Below are positions 1 through 8,137 of a stretch of DNA of 42,799 bases, piece by piece. This DNA is from Acidimicrobiaceae bacterium (GTDB lineage Bacteria; Actinomycetota; Acidimicrobiia; Acidimicrobiales; RAAP-2), in the NCBI GenBank assembly GCA_003152015.1, contig PLZF01000033.1, positions 1 through 42,799 of the forward strand, in the 5' to 3' direction. How positions within the stretch are numbered: position 1 is the stretch's first letter; every line of letters begins with the position of its first letter. The translations under genes and the position numbers were made by a program. The notes below the pieces were generated by a model that saw nothing but the letters and a program-made list of their open reading frames with translations, made no database searches and was not told the origin of the DNA.

Positions 1-204
1 AAGACCGGGGTCTTCACCCTGCGCCACGGGACCAAGCTCCGCCACGTGGGGGTCGGACGGGCCCACAGCGGCCGGCGGGTGATCGTCCTGGTGGCCGACC
101 TCGACATCCGGGTGCTGAGCGAGGAGGGCGAACTGCTCCGTCACCTCACCCTCGACCCGGAGAGGGACTATCAGCCCCTCGCCCCGAAGGCGGCGGTCAC
201 GTAG
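1..204 (+). CDS. IS481-type transposase, C-terminal part (cut by window start)
   Basis: The reading frame is open from the first base and ends in TAG at 202-204, giving 67 residues. The segment with LRHVGVGRAHSGRR, then VADLDIRV, then LTLDPERDYQPL matches the C-terminal tail that follows the DDE integrase core in IS481-type transposases of actinobacteria. The catalytic core lies before the window, so activity cannot be judged. It sits 45 bp from a tRNA gene. No terminal inverted repeat was recognised between its stop and the tRNA. The family call rests on recognition of the tail only. Confidence 0.75.
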   Translation, partial: KTGVFTLRHGTKLRHVGVGRAHSGRRVIVLVADLDIRVLSEEGELLRHLTLDPERDYQPLAPKAAVT

Positions 205-249
205 CCTGCATAGGTTCGTCTGTCCGCGATGTCTCGCGACATCACACTG

Positions 250-323
250 TGGGCGCTAGAGGACTCGAACCTCCGACCTCAGCCGTGTGAAGGCTGCGCT
301 CTAACCAACTGAGCTAAACGCCC
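250..323 (-). tRNA. tRNA-Val (CAC)
   Basis: On the minus strand the sequence folds as a cloverleaf. The acceptor stem GGGCGTT pairs with AGCGCCC, with one G-T pair. The D-arm is GCTCAGTTGGTTAGAGC, the anticodon stem is CAGCC/GGCTG with loop TTCACAC (anticodon CAC), and the T-arm is GGAGGTTCGAGTCCTCT. The discriminator base is A at position 250 and CCA is not encoded. It reads the GTG valine codon, common in a GC-rich genome. The 168 bp between it and the amidase stop hold nothing I can identify. Confidence 0.95.
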
Positions 324-491
324 GATGACGTCTGCACCCCGAAGGGCACTCCGTTGCGGTCTGTCATGGTAGCCCGCGGCTTCCATGCGAAGGACAAGGG
401 TGGTTCGGTCTCGTCACCATTGTCCACAACAGGGGCTGACCAGCCAGGCAGCCCAGCACTGCGTCATGAAGGCTCCGAGCAATCCACCAGG

Positions 492-1907
492 TCACGAGAG
501 GCTCAGCTCAGGAGCCAGGGTGTCGAATCCCAGAGCCTCTTCGAGTGCCGCGGCTGACCGCAGCACCACCAGGTCGCCGTGTTGAGGTCCGACCAACTGC
601 AAACCGACAGGGACCCCTTCGGTGGTCAACCCGATACACACGGTTGCCGCCGGTGACCGGGTCATGTTGAACGGATAGGTGAACTTGACCCAATTGATGT
701 CAGGGGTGCCATTGATCAGTCCCGAGCCCCCCAGCGCATGGGGCGGGGCAGCCGCCGCCGTGGTCGGGGTGACCAACAGACGTACGTCGCGGAACAGATC
801 CACCATCCGTAGGTTCAACGCGTGGCACGAGTCGTCGGCCCGCACAATATCCAGCGCGCTCTTCGCCGCCGCGCCCTCGATGAGCATGGCCAATATCGGA
901 TCAACCCGATCCCATACCGGAGTCCCCATAAAACCAATGTGAGTGCGCAGGTTGTAGGCGCTGGTGAGGGTCAGCCAGTCGTTGAGCGGATCTTCGTCGA
1001 ATACGGCGTCGACCTCCACGATGTCGGCACCCAACGATGCCAACACCCCAACCGCCCGCTCACACATGGCCAATACCTCGGCGTCTACGTCGGCGTACCC
1101 GAGTGTCGGCGACCACGCCACCCGGGCCGGGGGTTTCGGGTCGTGCAACGCCGCCGTCCACGATGCCTCCGGACGGGGCAGAGATCGCAGGTCGGTTGGG
1201 TCGGGACCCACCGCCACATCAAGGGCGGCAACGACGTCGGTCATTCTGCGGGCCATGGGACCCTTGGTCGAGAGGTTCTGCCAATCGGGAGCACGTCGGC
1301 CTCCGGACGGGACTCGACCGAGGGAGGTCTTCATTCCCGAGAGTCCGCAACCGGCTGACGGGATCCGGATGGAGCCGCCACCGTCGGAACCGGTGGCGAG
1401 CGGAACCATGCCCGAGGCGATGGCCGCCGCGCTTCCGCCCGAGGAGCCGCCGGTGCTGTGGGCGAGGTTCCACGGATTCAACGTGCGCCCAAACACCGAG
1501 TTCACAGTGTCGGCCTTCCATCCGAGCTCGGGGGTGTTGGTCTTCCCTACCACCACACACCCCGCCGCCACCAGCCTCATCACCAGAATCGAGTCGGACG
1601 TGGCCGGTGCTTGGCCGGCAAACGCCGGTGAACCGAAAGTGGTCACGTACCCGGCGGCGTCTTCGAGGTCCTTGACCCCGATGGGGATGCCCGCCAGTGG
1701 CCCCGGGTCCTTGCCGGCGGCAACCGTCTCGTCGACCACCGCCGCCGCGTCCAGGGCCCGCTCCCCGTCCACGGCGACGAAAGCGTTGAGGGTCGGATTA
1801 TCGGCATCGATCTGAGCCAGCGCGTGGGTGACCAACTCACGGGCGGAGAGTTCACCCCGCCTCACCTGCCCGGCCAGATCGACAACTGAATCGGTACGGA
1901 AGTCCAT
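492..1907 (-). CDS. Amidase signature family protein
   Basis: This 471-residue protein is a normal length for an amidase-signature hydrolase, which cleaves carboxamide bonds with a Ser-cisSer-Lys triad. The triad is visible: Lys79 in GIPIGVKD, cis-Ser155 in STGGSSGGSA and nucleophile Ser178 in GSDGGGSIRIPS. The ATG at 1905-1907 was chosen because the residues added by the longer open frame (to 2183) are low-complexity and run into the divergent VOC gene. It lacks neighbouring gatC or gatB, so a stand-alone amidase is more likely than a GatA subunit. The substrate cannot be read from the sequence. Confidence 0.9.
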   Translation of the reverse strand: MDFRTDSVVDLAGQVRRGELSARELVTHALAQIDADNPTLNAFVAVDGERALDAAAVVDETVAAGKDPGPLAGIPIGVKDLEDAAGYVTTFGSPAFAGQAPATSDSILVMRLVAAGCVVVGKTNTPELGWKADTVNSVFGRTLNPWNLAHSTGGSSGGSAAAIASGMVPLATGSDGGGSIRIPSAGCGLSGMKTSLGRVPSGGRRAPDWQNLSTKGPMARRMTDVVAALDVAVGPDPTDLRSLPRPEASWTAALHDPKPPARVAWSPTLGYADVDAEVLAMCERAVGVLASLGADIVEVDAVFDEDPLNDWLTLTSAYNLRTHIGFMGTPVWDRVDPILAMLIEGAAAKSALDIVRADDSCHALNLRMVDLFRDVRLLVTPTTAAAAPPHALGGSGLINGTPDINWVKFTYPFNMTRSPAATVCIGLTTEGVPVGLQLVGPQHGDLVVLRSAAALEEALGFDTLAPELSLS

Positions 1908-2014
1908 AAGCGACGGTACCGCCGTGGTGCCCGGACGACAACCGAGTCGGTGGGTATCCGCCAACCTCACCTGCCGGTTCGACAATTCGGCTTGTCCCGA
2001 AGCAGTGTTTGCCC

Positions 2015-2896
2015 ATGACTCCACCGTCGCTGAAGCAGATAGTGCTCGATCACGTAGCGCACGCCGTTCCGGCGTGGAAGGACGCGTGGGCACGCTACGC
2101 GCCTGACCTTGGCGCCGAATGGAAGTCCGGAGGGGAAGGTACCGGGTTCTCACCCGCACAACTGCATTTTGCCAACGGGGCACGGATTGAGCTGCTGATG
2201 CCCCACGACACCACCACCAACGACTTTCTGGCCCGCTTCCTCGAGCGGAACGGGCCCGGCCCTCATCACCTCACCTTCAAAGTCCCCGATCTTCTGGCGG
2301 CCCTCGACGCGGTGCGTGATGCCGGATTCGATCCGATTGGGGTGGATCTCCGCGATCCCGGGTGGAAGGAGGCGTTCATCCATCCCAAGCAGGCCACCGG
2401 GGTCGTGGTGCAGTTGGCTCAAGCCCTCGTCGACTGGGCCAGTCCCCCACCCGAGGGCTATCCGACCGAGCGGCGCCAGAAAAAGAACGGCGACGGTCCC
2501 GTGGCGCCGGCATCGCTTCTGCGGGTCACCCATGCGGTGGCCGATCTCGATGCCGGGATCGATCTGTTCAGCGGGCTGCTCGGAGGACAGGTCGAAGATC
2601 GCGGCACCGGTCCCGGTGAACAGTGGATCGATCTCCGCTGGGACGGACCTCTGGCCGTACGACTGGTCGCCCCCACTGACGGCCCCGAGTCCAAGGAGCT
2701 CTCCGCGTGGCTGGGCGACCGCACCGGCCGGGTCCACCACCTGCTGCTGGCTGCCGAGGAGCCCGACACTTTGGTCGGTGCTGATCCGGCCCCACCCGAC
2801 CTTCCCGGCCTGGGGGGCTCGGCTCCCGGCAGCTGCCCCTGGGTGATCGAGCCCGAGGACAATTTCGGATTGCGGCTGGTGGTGGTCCCACGCTGA
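2015..2896 (+). CDS. Two-domain VOC (glyoxalase/dioxygenase fold) protein
   Basis: This 293-residue protein has two VOC-like halves. The first runs from about residue 3 (IVLDHVAHAV) through GPHHLTFKV to about 140. The second starts near LLRVTHAVADLDAGIDLFSGLLGG and ends at DNFGLRLVVVP. VOC proteins bind metal through His and Glu residues on paired beta-alpha-beta-beta-beta modules and include glyoxalases, dioxygenases and epimerases. The first half carries His residues at the usual places; the second has RVTHAV and VHHLLL. The substrate is unknown. An in-frame TTG six bases upstream (2009) is an alternative start; neither has a clear ribosome site. It is divergent from the amidase. Confidence 0.75.
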   Translation: MTPPSLKQIVLDHVAHAVPAWKDAWARYAPDLGAEWKSGGEGTGFSPAQLHFANGARIELLMPHDTTTNDFLARFLERNGPGPHHLTFKVPDLLAALDAVRDAGFDPIGVDLRDPGWKEAFIHPKQATGVVVQLAQALVDWASPPPEGYPTERRQKKNGDGPVAPASLLRVTHAVADLDAGIDLFSGLLGGQVEDRGTGPGEQWIDLRWDGPLAVRLVAPTDGPESKELSAWLGDRTGRVHHLLLAAEEPDTLVGADPAPPDLPGLGGSAPGSCPWVIEPEDNFGLRLVVVPR

Positions 2897-2943
2897 GCCG
2901 CGTCGGTCGGGACCTCTCCGGACAAGCCGGTATCCTGTGCCCG

Positions 2944-3705
2944 ATGAGCCCGAAGGATCGCGACCTGGACGACTCCACGGCTGACGAAGTGGAAGATGAC
3001 GAGCCTCTCCACGAGGAGTTCGAGGACGAGGACGGGATCGACCCGGTGGAGGCGCCCACTGGCAAGGCGAAGCGACTGGACCGGGTTCGGGCCAGCGTCC
3101 AGTCCGCCAACATCGAACCGGGTCAATCCAACTTCTCGACCAAGTGGGCCATCGACCGCTTGGACGAACGGGAGAAGCGCTTCTCGTTCGCCGCCGCCGG
3201 TGGAGCGGCCCTCTTCGGCGTCATCATCTACCTGGCCGAGACCCAAAACCACAACTTTCGATTGGCCAAGGGACAGATCACCCCGCAGACGACGCTGATC
3301 GTCGGGCTCATCGCCGCCGGGTTGTTGATCGCCGCCACCATTTTGGGCCGCCGGGCCCCAGTCGGATTCGTGGCGTTGTTCACCGGCGCGGCATTCGGAG
3401 GATCGTTTCTGTTTTTGGGTTTGCCGTTCTTCGCCCTGGCTGTGTGGTTGTTGTACCGCTCCTACAAAATCCAACGGGAGACGGCGGGCAAACTCCGGGA
3501 GGCCGGAGCCGGTCCGAGGACTCGGCAGTCGTCTGCATCGCGCTCGGCTGCCTCACCCCGTCCCTCCACAGCTACCGCCCGCAGGGGGCCCCGGTCCAAA
3601 GGCCCGCCCGCACCGACCGGCAACAAGCGATACACCCCCAAACGCCCACCCCTTCCTCCGCCCAAGCCGTCGCGGCGCCAACGCAAAGCCACCGCTTCCG
3701 ACTGA
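2944..3705 (+). CDS. Four-helix membrane protein with acidic head and basic tail
   Basis: I do not recognise a named family. The 253-residue product has a strongly acidic N-terminus (about 1-35, many Asp/Glu), a short polar linker, then likely membrane segments near residues 81-98, 117-134, 138-158 and 159-172. The C-terminal tail of about 75 residues is rich in Arg, Lys, Pro, Ser and Thr. The segment with KWAIDRLDEREKRF just before the first helix may be an amphipathic membrane-interface helix. It lies 47 bp after the VOC gene and converges on the TetR gene. The opposite charge of the two ends could allow self-association or nucleic acid contact, but that is speculation. Confidence 0.7.
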   Translation: MSPKDRDLDDSTADEVEDDEPLHEEFEDEDGIDPVEAPTGKAKRLDRVRASVQSANIEPGQSNFSTKWAIDRLDEREKRFSFAAAGGAALFGVIIYLAETQNHNFRLAKGQITPQTTLIVGLIAAGLLIAATILGRRAPVGFVALFTGAAFGGSFLFLGLPFFALAVWLLYRSYKIQRETAGKLREAGAGPRTRQSSASRSAASPRPSTATARRGPRSKGPPAPTGNKRYTPKRPPLPPPKPSRRQRKATASD

Positions 3706-3744
3706 GTCCGGCCCCGTCCGGCCCCGCCCGGCACCAGAAAGCGC

Positions 3745-4428
3745 TTACGCCGTGCTGGTGACCAATGCCGACCGCAACAGGTCGAGGATCTCCGCCCGCC
3801 GACGGACCAATGACCGGGCCGTTGGCTCTTCACCCAGGGCGCGAAGCAACTCGACCTCGGTGAGCATCCCGATGACGGTGGAGTAGATGGCCAAAAGCAG
3901 AAGACGGGGCTCGTGACGTCTCATGTGACCCGAATCCATCTCGGCCTCCAGAAACTCCGAAGCACGACTGACCAGAGGCTCCAGCGCCGCCACGAACCGG
4001 GTCGCCGCCGGCGGACCCAGTCGTCCCATCTCCCGGACCAGCCCCAACAGCTCAGGCTGTCGGGCCGCCAACCTGAACACCGAACGCACCACGGCCTCAA
4101 CCTGAACCCATCCGGTGCCGGCGGTGGCCAGAGATCCTTCCAATGCCTCGGACAATTCGATGGCGCTCCGGTCGATCACCGCATCGAGGAGGACTTCCTT
4201 GGATGGAAACCAGTAGAGGATTGTCTGTTTGCGCACTTCCAAACCCGCCGCCAGTGAGTCGAGCGAGGTGGCCTCATATCCACGGGTGGCGAACGAGACA
4301 AGAGCGGCATCGAGGATACGGGCCGGGGTGCTCGTCTCGTCGGCCACCCCGTTACTGGTGGGCATGGGGCGGGGCCGACCCCTGTCGCGGCCTGTTGCAC
4401 TCTGGGATGAGGCGCTCGACTTGGTCAC
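3745..4428 (-). CDS. TetR-family transcriptional regulator
   Basis: The helix-turn-helix region is clear: ARILDAALVSFATRGYEATS, then LDSLAAGLEVRKQTILYWFPSKEVLL, the standard TetR N-terminal domain. A helical ligand-binding domain follows. The GTG start at 4428 gives 227 residues and keeps an RGRPRP segment often seen ahead of TetR DNA-binding domains. An ATG at 4365 (206 residues) would leave a roomier intergenic region and is a real alternative. The gene diverges from the four-gene lipid operon, with a perfect 12-bp palindrome between the two start codons. Repression of both arms, relieved by a lipid or acyl-CoA ligand, is the likely scheme (inference). Confidence 0.88.
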   Translation of the reverse strand: MTKSSASSQSATGRDRGRPRPMPTSNGVADETSTPARILDAALVSFATRGYEATSLDSLAAGLEVRKQTILYWFPSKEVLLDAVIDRSAIELSEALEGSLATAGTGWVQVEAVVRSVFRLAARQPELLGLVREMGRLGPPAATRFVAALEPLVSRASEFLEAEMDSGHMRRHEPRLLLLAIYSTVIGMLTEVELLRALGEEPTARSLVRRRAEILDLLRSALVTSTA

Positions 4429-4429
4429 T

Positions 4430-4441
4430 TACCATATGGTA
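4430..4441. promoter_or_regulatory. Perfect palindrome, likely TetR operator
   Basis: TACCATATGGTA is a perfect 12-bp palindrome lying between the GTG of the TetR gene (4428) and the GTG of the acyl-CoA reductase gene (4452). TetR proteins bind such dyads in the divergent region next to their own gene. The intergenic space is only 23 bp if both GTG starts are right, so a bound repressor would cover both transcription starts. Confidence 0.65.
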
Positions 4442-4451
4442 GACAGATCTG

Positions 4452-6902
4452 GTGACCCGTGTTCGTGGCGCTCTCGCCGGCAAGCGATTCTTTATCACCG
4501 GAGCCACCGGATTTCTGGGAACGGCCCTGGTGGAGAGATTGTTGCGCAGTGTTCCCGATTGCGAGGTCGTACTCCTCATCCGACCGACCCGCCGATCGAC
4601 ACCGATGCAGCGGGCCGCCAAGGAGATCCTGAAGAACGATTGTTTCGATCGGCTCCGCCACGAGAGTGGCGATCAGTTCGAGACCCTGGTGACCAGCCGC
4701 ATGACGGCCGTGGCCGGCGATGTCGGCACCGACGGGCTGGGCCTCGACGAGGATGGACGACGACAGTTGTCGCTGTGCGACATCGTGATCCATTCGGCGG
4801 CGTCGGTCAGTTTCGACTCCCCCCTCGATGCCGCGGTCGAGGTCAACCTGCTCGGGCCCTCGAGGGTGGCCGAGGCCATGGTGGCTGCCCGGCAGGCGGC
4901 CGCGGCCGAAGGTCGGGTGGGGCCTGTCCATTTCATCCCGGTCTCCACCGCTTACGTGGCCGGAACCCACCAGGGAGAGGCCAAAGAAGAACTGCTCGAG
5001 GGCAACCGGTTCAGCCTCGACGTGGCGTGGAAGAGTGAGGTGGACGCGGCCCGGCGCCAACGTGGCGACAGCGAGGCCGAATCCCGCCGGCCCGAGCGGC
5101 TACACGCATTCTCGAAGGCGGCCCGCAGCGAGTTGGGCGGGGCCGGGCTCCATCTGTTGGCCGAGCGCGCCGAACGACTTCGCGAAGACTGGGTCAAGAA
5201 GCAGCTGGTCGAGATCGGGAAGGTCCGGGCCCAATCACTGGGTTGGCCCGACGCCTATCCCTATACCAAGGCCCTCGGCGAGCGAGCCCTCATCTCCCAG
5301 TACGGAGACCTCATTCCCATCACCATCGTCCGTCCGTCCATCATCGAGTCGGCGTTGGCCGAGCCCCGCCCAGGGTGGATCCGAGGTTTCCGGATGGCGG
5401 AGCCGATCATCGTCTCCTACGCCCGCGGCCTGCTGAAGGAATTCCCCGGCGTCCCCGAGGGAGTGACCGACGTCATTCCGGTGGACCTGGTGGTGGCCAC
5501 CATCATCGCCGTCAGCGGAGAGAGTCTCCTCCACGCCTCCGAGGGACGGCCCTACGAAGGGCCGAGCGTCTACCACGTGGCCTCCGGGGTCCGAAATCCG
5601 TTCCACTACGGTCGTTTGGTCGAGCTCATCCGGGAATGGTTCACCGAACATCCCCTCTACGACACCGACGGCCAACCCATTGTGGTACCCGAGTGGTCGT
5701 TTCCGGGTCGGGGCCGGGTCCAACATCAGCTGACCCGGGCCAGCAAGGCCATGGACCTGGCCGAAAAGGTGGTCGGGTCGTTGCCCATCCGCGGCCGCCA
5801 GGCCGCGTGGATAGCCGCCCTCGAAGAGAAACACCTGCTGGCCGATCGGGCCCTCGGCTACGTCGAGTTGTATGGCGCCTACACCGAGACCGAGGCCCGG
5901 TACCGGGTCGACCGTCTGCTGGCGCTATGGGACCGCATGGACGAGGACGACCGCCAGATGTTCTGTCTCGACCCGGCCGCGGTGGACTGGGACCACTATG
6001 TCCGCGAGATTCACCTCCCGTCGATCGTCGAACACGCCCGGGTCAGGACCACCCCAGGTAAATCGATACAACCCTCCCGGGCCGATCGAGCCCGCAAGGC
6101 CATCCTCTCCCCCGACCGTCACCTGGCCGCCTTCGACCTCGAGAACACCCTCATTGCCTCCAATGTGGTCGACTCCTACGCGTGGCTGGCCTCGCGCCAT
6201 CTTCCGGCCGGTGAACGGGCGGCGTTCATCGCCGGCCTGGTTCGCAAAGCTCCGTCACTGCTCGCCCTCGACCGGCGCGACCGGGGAGATTTCCTTCGGT
6301 CGTTCTATCGACGCTACGAAGACGCCCCGGTGGACCAGCTCCACGACGATGGTTGGGAGCTCTTCCATCATCAGCTGCTGGCCAAGTCGTTTCCGGCGGC
6401 CATCGCCCGGGTGCGGAAGCACCGGGCCCTCGGACATCGCACCATCCTCATCACCGGGGCCCTTGATTTCGTGGTGGAGCCACTTCGTCCGCTCTTCGAT
6501 GAAATCGTCTGCGCCCGCCTGAGCCAAAAGGACGGCCGTTTCACCGGGCGCCTGGCCGAGCTCCCCCCCATCGGTGAAGCCCGGGCCCTGGTACTGGCCG
6601 ATTACGCCGAAGCCGAGGGTCTCGAGCTGTCCGAGTCGATGGCGTATGCCGATTCGGCCAGCGATCTCCCCATGCTCGAGGCGGTGGGCTTCCCGGTGGC
6701 GGTCAACCCCGAGACCAAACTGGCCGCCATCGCCCGTCGGCGTGGTTGGCACGTCGAACATTGGGAGAAGGCCGACGGCGGCGCCCAACCCATGCTTCCC
6801 ATCGGACCCCTCGACACCCGCGGCGCCGCCAAGCGGGGTCGTACCAGCTCGGCCGCCCTGGCCGGAGCCGCCCGCCGACTGGCCGCCAAGGATGCCCGAT
6901 GA
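4452..6902 (+). CDS. Fatty acyl-CoA reductase (SDR) fused to HAD-IB hydrolase
   Basis: This 816-residue protein joins two enzymes. Residues 1-500 are an extended SDR of the male-sterility/NAD-binding-4 type that reduces fatty acyl-CoA with NAD(P)H. The nucleotide motif ITGATGFLG is at 15-23 and the catalytic YPYTK is at 269-273. From about residue 555 a HAD-IB (SerB-like) domain follows: motif I FDLENT with Asp562, motif II ITG, the Lys in SQKDGRF, and motif IV ADSASDLPML. Motif I has Glu where phosphatases usually have the second Asp, so phosphatase activity is uncertain. GTG at 4452 is the only start that leaves the SDR fold whole. The stop overlaps the next start by 4 nt (ATGA). Likely products are a fatty aldehyde or alcohol; the HAD substrate is unknown. 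Confidence 0.88.
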   Translation: MTRVRGALAGKRFFITGATGFLGTALVERLLRSVPDCEVVLLIRPTRRSTPMQRAAKEILKNDCFDRLRHESGDQFETLVTSRMTAVAGDVGTDGLGLDEDGRRQLSLCDIVIHSAASVSFDSPLDAAVEVNLLGPSRVAEAMVAARQAAAAEGRVGPVHFIPVSTAYVAGTHQGEAKEELLEGNRFSLDVAWKSEVDAARRQRGDSEAESRRPERLHAFSKAARSELGGAGLHLLAERAERLREDWVKKQLVEIGKVRAQSLGWPDAYPYTKALGERALISQYGDLIPITIVRPSIIESALAEPRPGWIRGFRMAEPIIVSYARGLLKEFPGVPEGVTDVIPVDLVVATIIAVSGESLLHASEGRPYEGPSVYHVASGVRNPFHYGRLVELIREWFTEHPLYDTDGQPIVVPEWSFPGRGRVQHQLTRASKAMDLAEKVVGSLPIRGRQAAWIAALEEKHLLADRALGYVELYGAYTETEARYRVDRLLALWDRMDEDDRQMFCLDPAAVDWDHYVREIHLPSIVEHARVRTTPGKSIQPSRADRARKAILSPDRHLAAFDLENTLIASNVVDSYAWLASRHLPAGERAAFIAGLVRKAPSLLALDRRDRGDFLRSFYRRYEDAPVDQLHDDGWELFHHQLLAKSFPAAIARVRKHRALGHRTILITGALDFVVEPLRPLFDEIVCARLSQKDGRFTGRLAELPPIGEARALVLADYAEAEGLELSESMAYADSASDLPMLEAVGFPVAVNPETKLAAIARRRGWHVEHWEKADGGAQPMLPIGPLDTRGAAKRGRTSSAALAGAARRLAAKDAR

Positions 6903-8137
6903 AAGCCCTGGTATTCGAGCGCAATCTTCCCCGCTTCGCCGCCTCCCGGGTCGCCTCCGTCTTCGGATCGGGTCGGGGCGCGGGAATCGGACCGCTCCAA
7001 CTGTTGGACGCATTGCCCCCTGAAGTCCCGGGCTCCGACTGGTTCCACCTCCGGCCCCTGCTCTCGGGTATCTGCGGGTCTGATCTCGCCACCCTCGATG
7101 GCCGGAGCTCCCGGTACTTCGAGGACATCGTGAGCTTCCCCTTCGTCCCCGGCCACGAGGTGGTGGGGGTCCTCGACGACGGAGGCGTGGACTACGCGGG
7201 GACAGTGCTCGCCCCCGGAACACGGGCCATCATCGAACCTGTCCTCGGGTGTGCACCCCGCCACATCGTGCCGCCCTGCCCTCAATGCGGGTCCGGTCAC
7301 TACGGGCTGTGCGGGAACATCGCCTTCGGAGAGATCTCGCCGGGGCTGCAGACGGGCTTCTGCGCCGGTACCGGAGGCGGATGGTCGGCGGCCGGCCTGG
7401 TCGCCCACCGCTCCCAACTCCACGCCGTCCCCGACGGGTTCTCCGACGAGGACGCGGTGATCGTCGAGCCGACCGCCTGCGCGGTGCACGCCGCCCTGTC
7501 CGGTGACATCCAACCCGGTGACACCGTGGCCGTCGTCGGTGCGGGGACGCTCGGGCTCGCCACCATCGCCGCTCTGCATCATCTGATACGACCCGCCACC
7601 TCGTGCACGGTGCTGGCCGGTGCCAAGCACCCCCATCAACGACGGGTAGCCGAGGCAATGGGCGCGGACACAGTCGTCCCTCCCGATCAGCTGGCCCGGG
7701 CGGTGCGCCGACAAGCCGGGTCACTGGTACTGGCCGGCCGGCTCACCGGTGGCGCTGACGTGGTCTTCGACTGTGTGGGCTCGTCCGAGTCGTTGACCCA
7801 GGCATTGGCCATGGTGCGACCCAGAGGTCGGGTGGTAGTCGTCGGCATGCCGGCCAAGGTGTCGGTGGACCTGGCCCCGTTGTGGCACCGCGAGCTGACC
7901 CTGGTCGGCGCTTACGCCTACGGCACCGAGTCGACGACCGGCCCGGGTGGCGAACCTCGACGTACCTTTGAGCTCGCCATCGACCTGGTGACCCAGGCCG
8001 GCCTCGGCTCCCTCGTTTCTGCCGCCTATCCACTCGACCGCTACGAAGAGGCTCTCGTCCATGCCGGCGCGGCCGGTCGTCGCGGCGCGGTGAAGGTGGT
8101 TTTTGATCTACGCAACCGGAAAGGACACAACCGATGA
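6899..8137 (+). CDS. Zinc-dependent alcohol dehydrogenase (MDR family)
   Basis: This 412-residue medium-chain dehydrogenase shows the catalytic-zinc Cys59 in SGICGSD, the GHE motif at 85-87 and the NAD(P)-binding VVGAGTLG. A structural-zinc lobe has Cys118, Cys127, Cys130 and Cys138; the first spacing is C-x8-C, longer than the usual C-x2-C. It should interconvert an alcohol and an aldehyde or ketone. Its start ATG overlaps the reductase stop and its own stop overlaps the LarA-like start, so the three are probably co-translated. It may act on the fatty aldehyde or alcohol made by the previous enzyme, or on a polar head-group alcohol; the sequence does not say which. Confidence 0.88.
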   Translation: MKALVFERNLPRFAASRVASVFGSGRGAGIGPLQLLDALPPEVPGSDWFHLRPLLSGICGSDLATLDGRSSRYFEDIVSFPFVPGHEVVGVLDDGGVDYAGTVLAPGTRAIIEPVLGCAPRHIVPPCPQCGSGHYGLCGNIAFGEISPGLQTGFCAGTGGGWSAAGLVAHRSQLHAVPDGFSDEDAVIVEPTACAVHAALSGDIQPGDTVAVVGAGTLGLATIAALHHLIRPATSCTVLAGAKHPHQRRVAEAMGADTVVPPDQLARAVRRQAGSLVLAGRLTGGADVVFDCVGSSESLTQALAMVRPRGRVVVVGMPAKVSVDLAPLWHRELTLVGAYAYGTESTTGPGGEPRRTFELAIDLVTQAGLGSLVSAAYPLDRYEEALVHAGAAGRRGAVKVVFDLRNRKGHNR

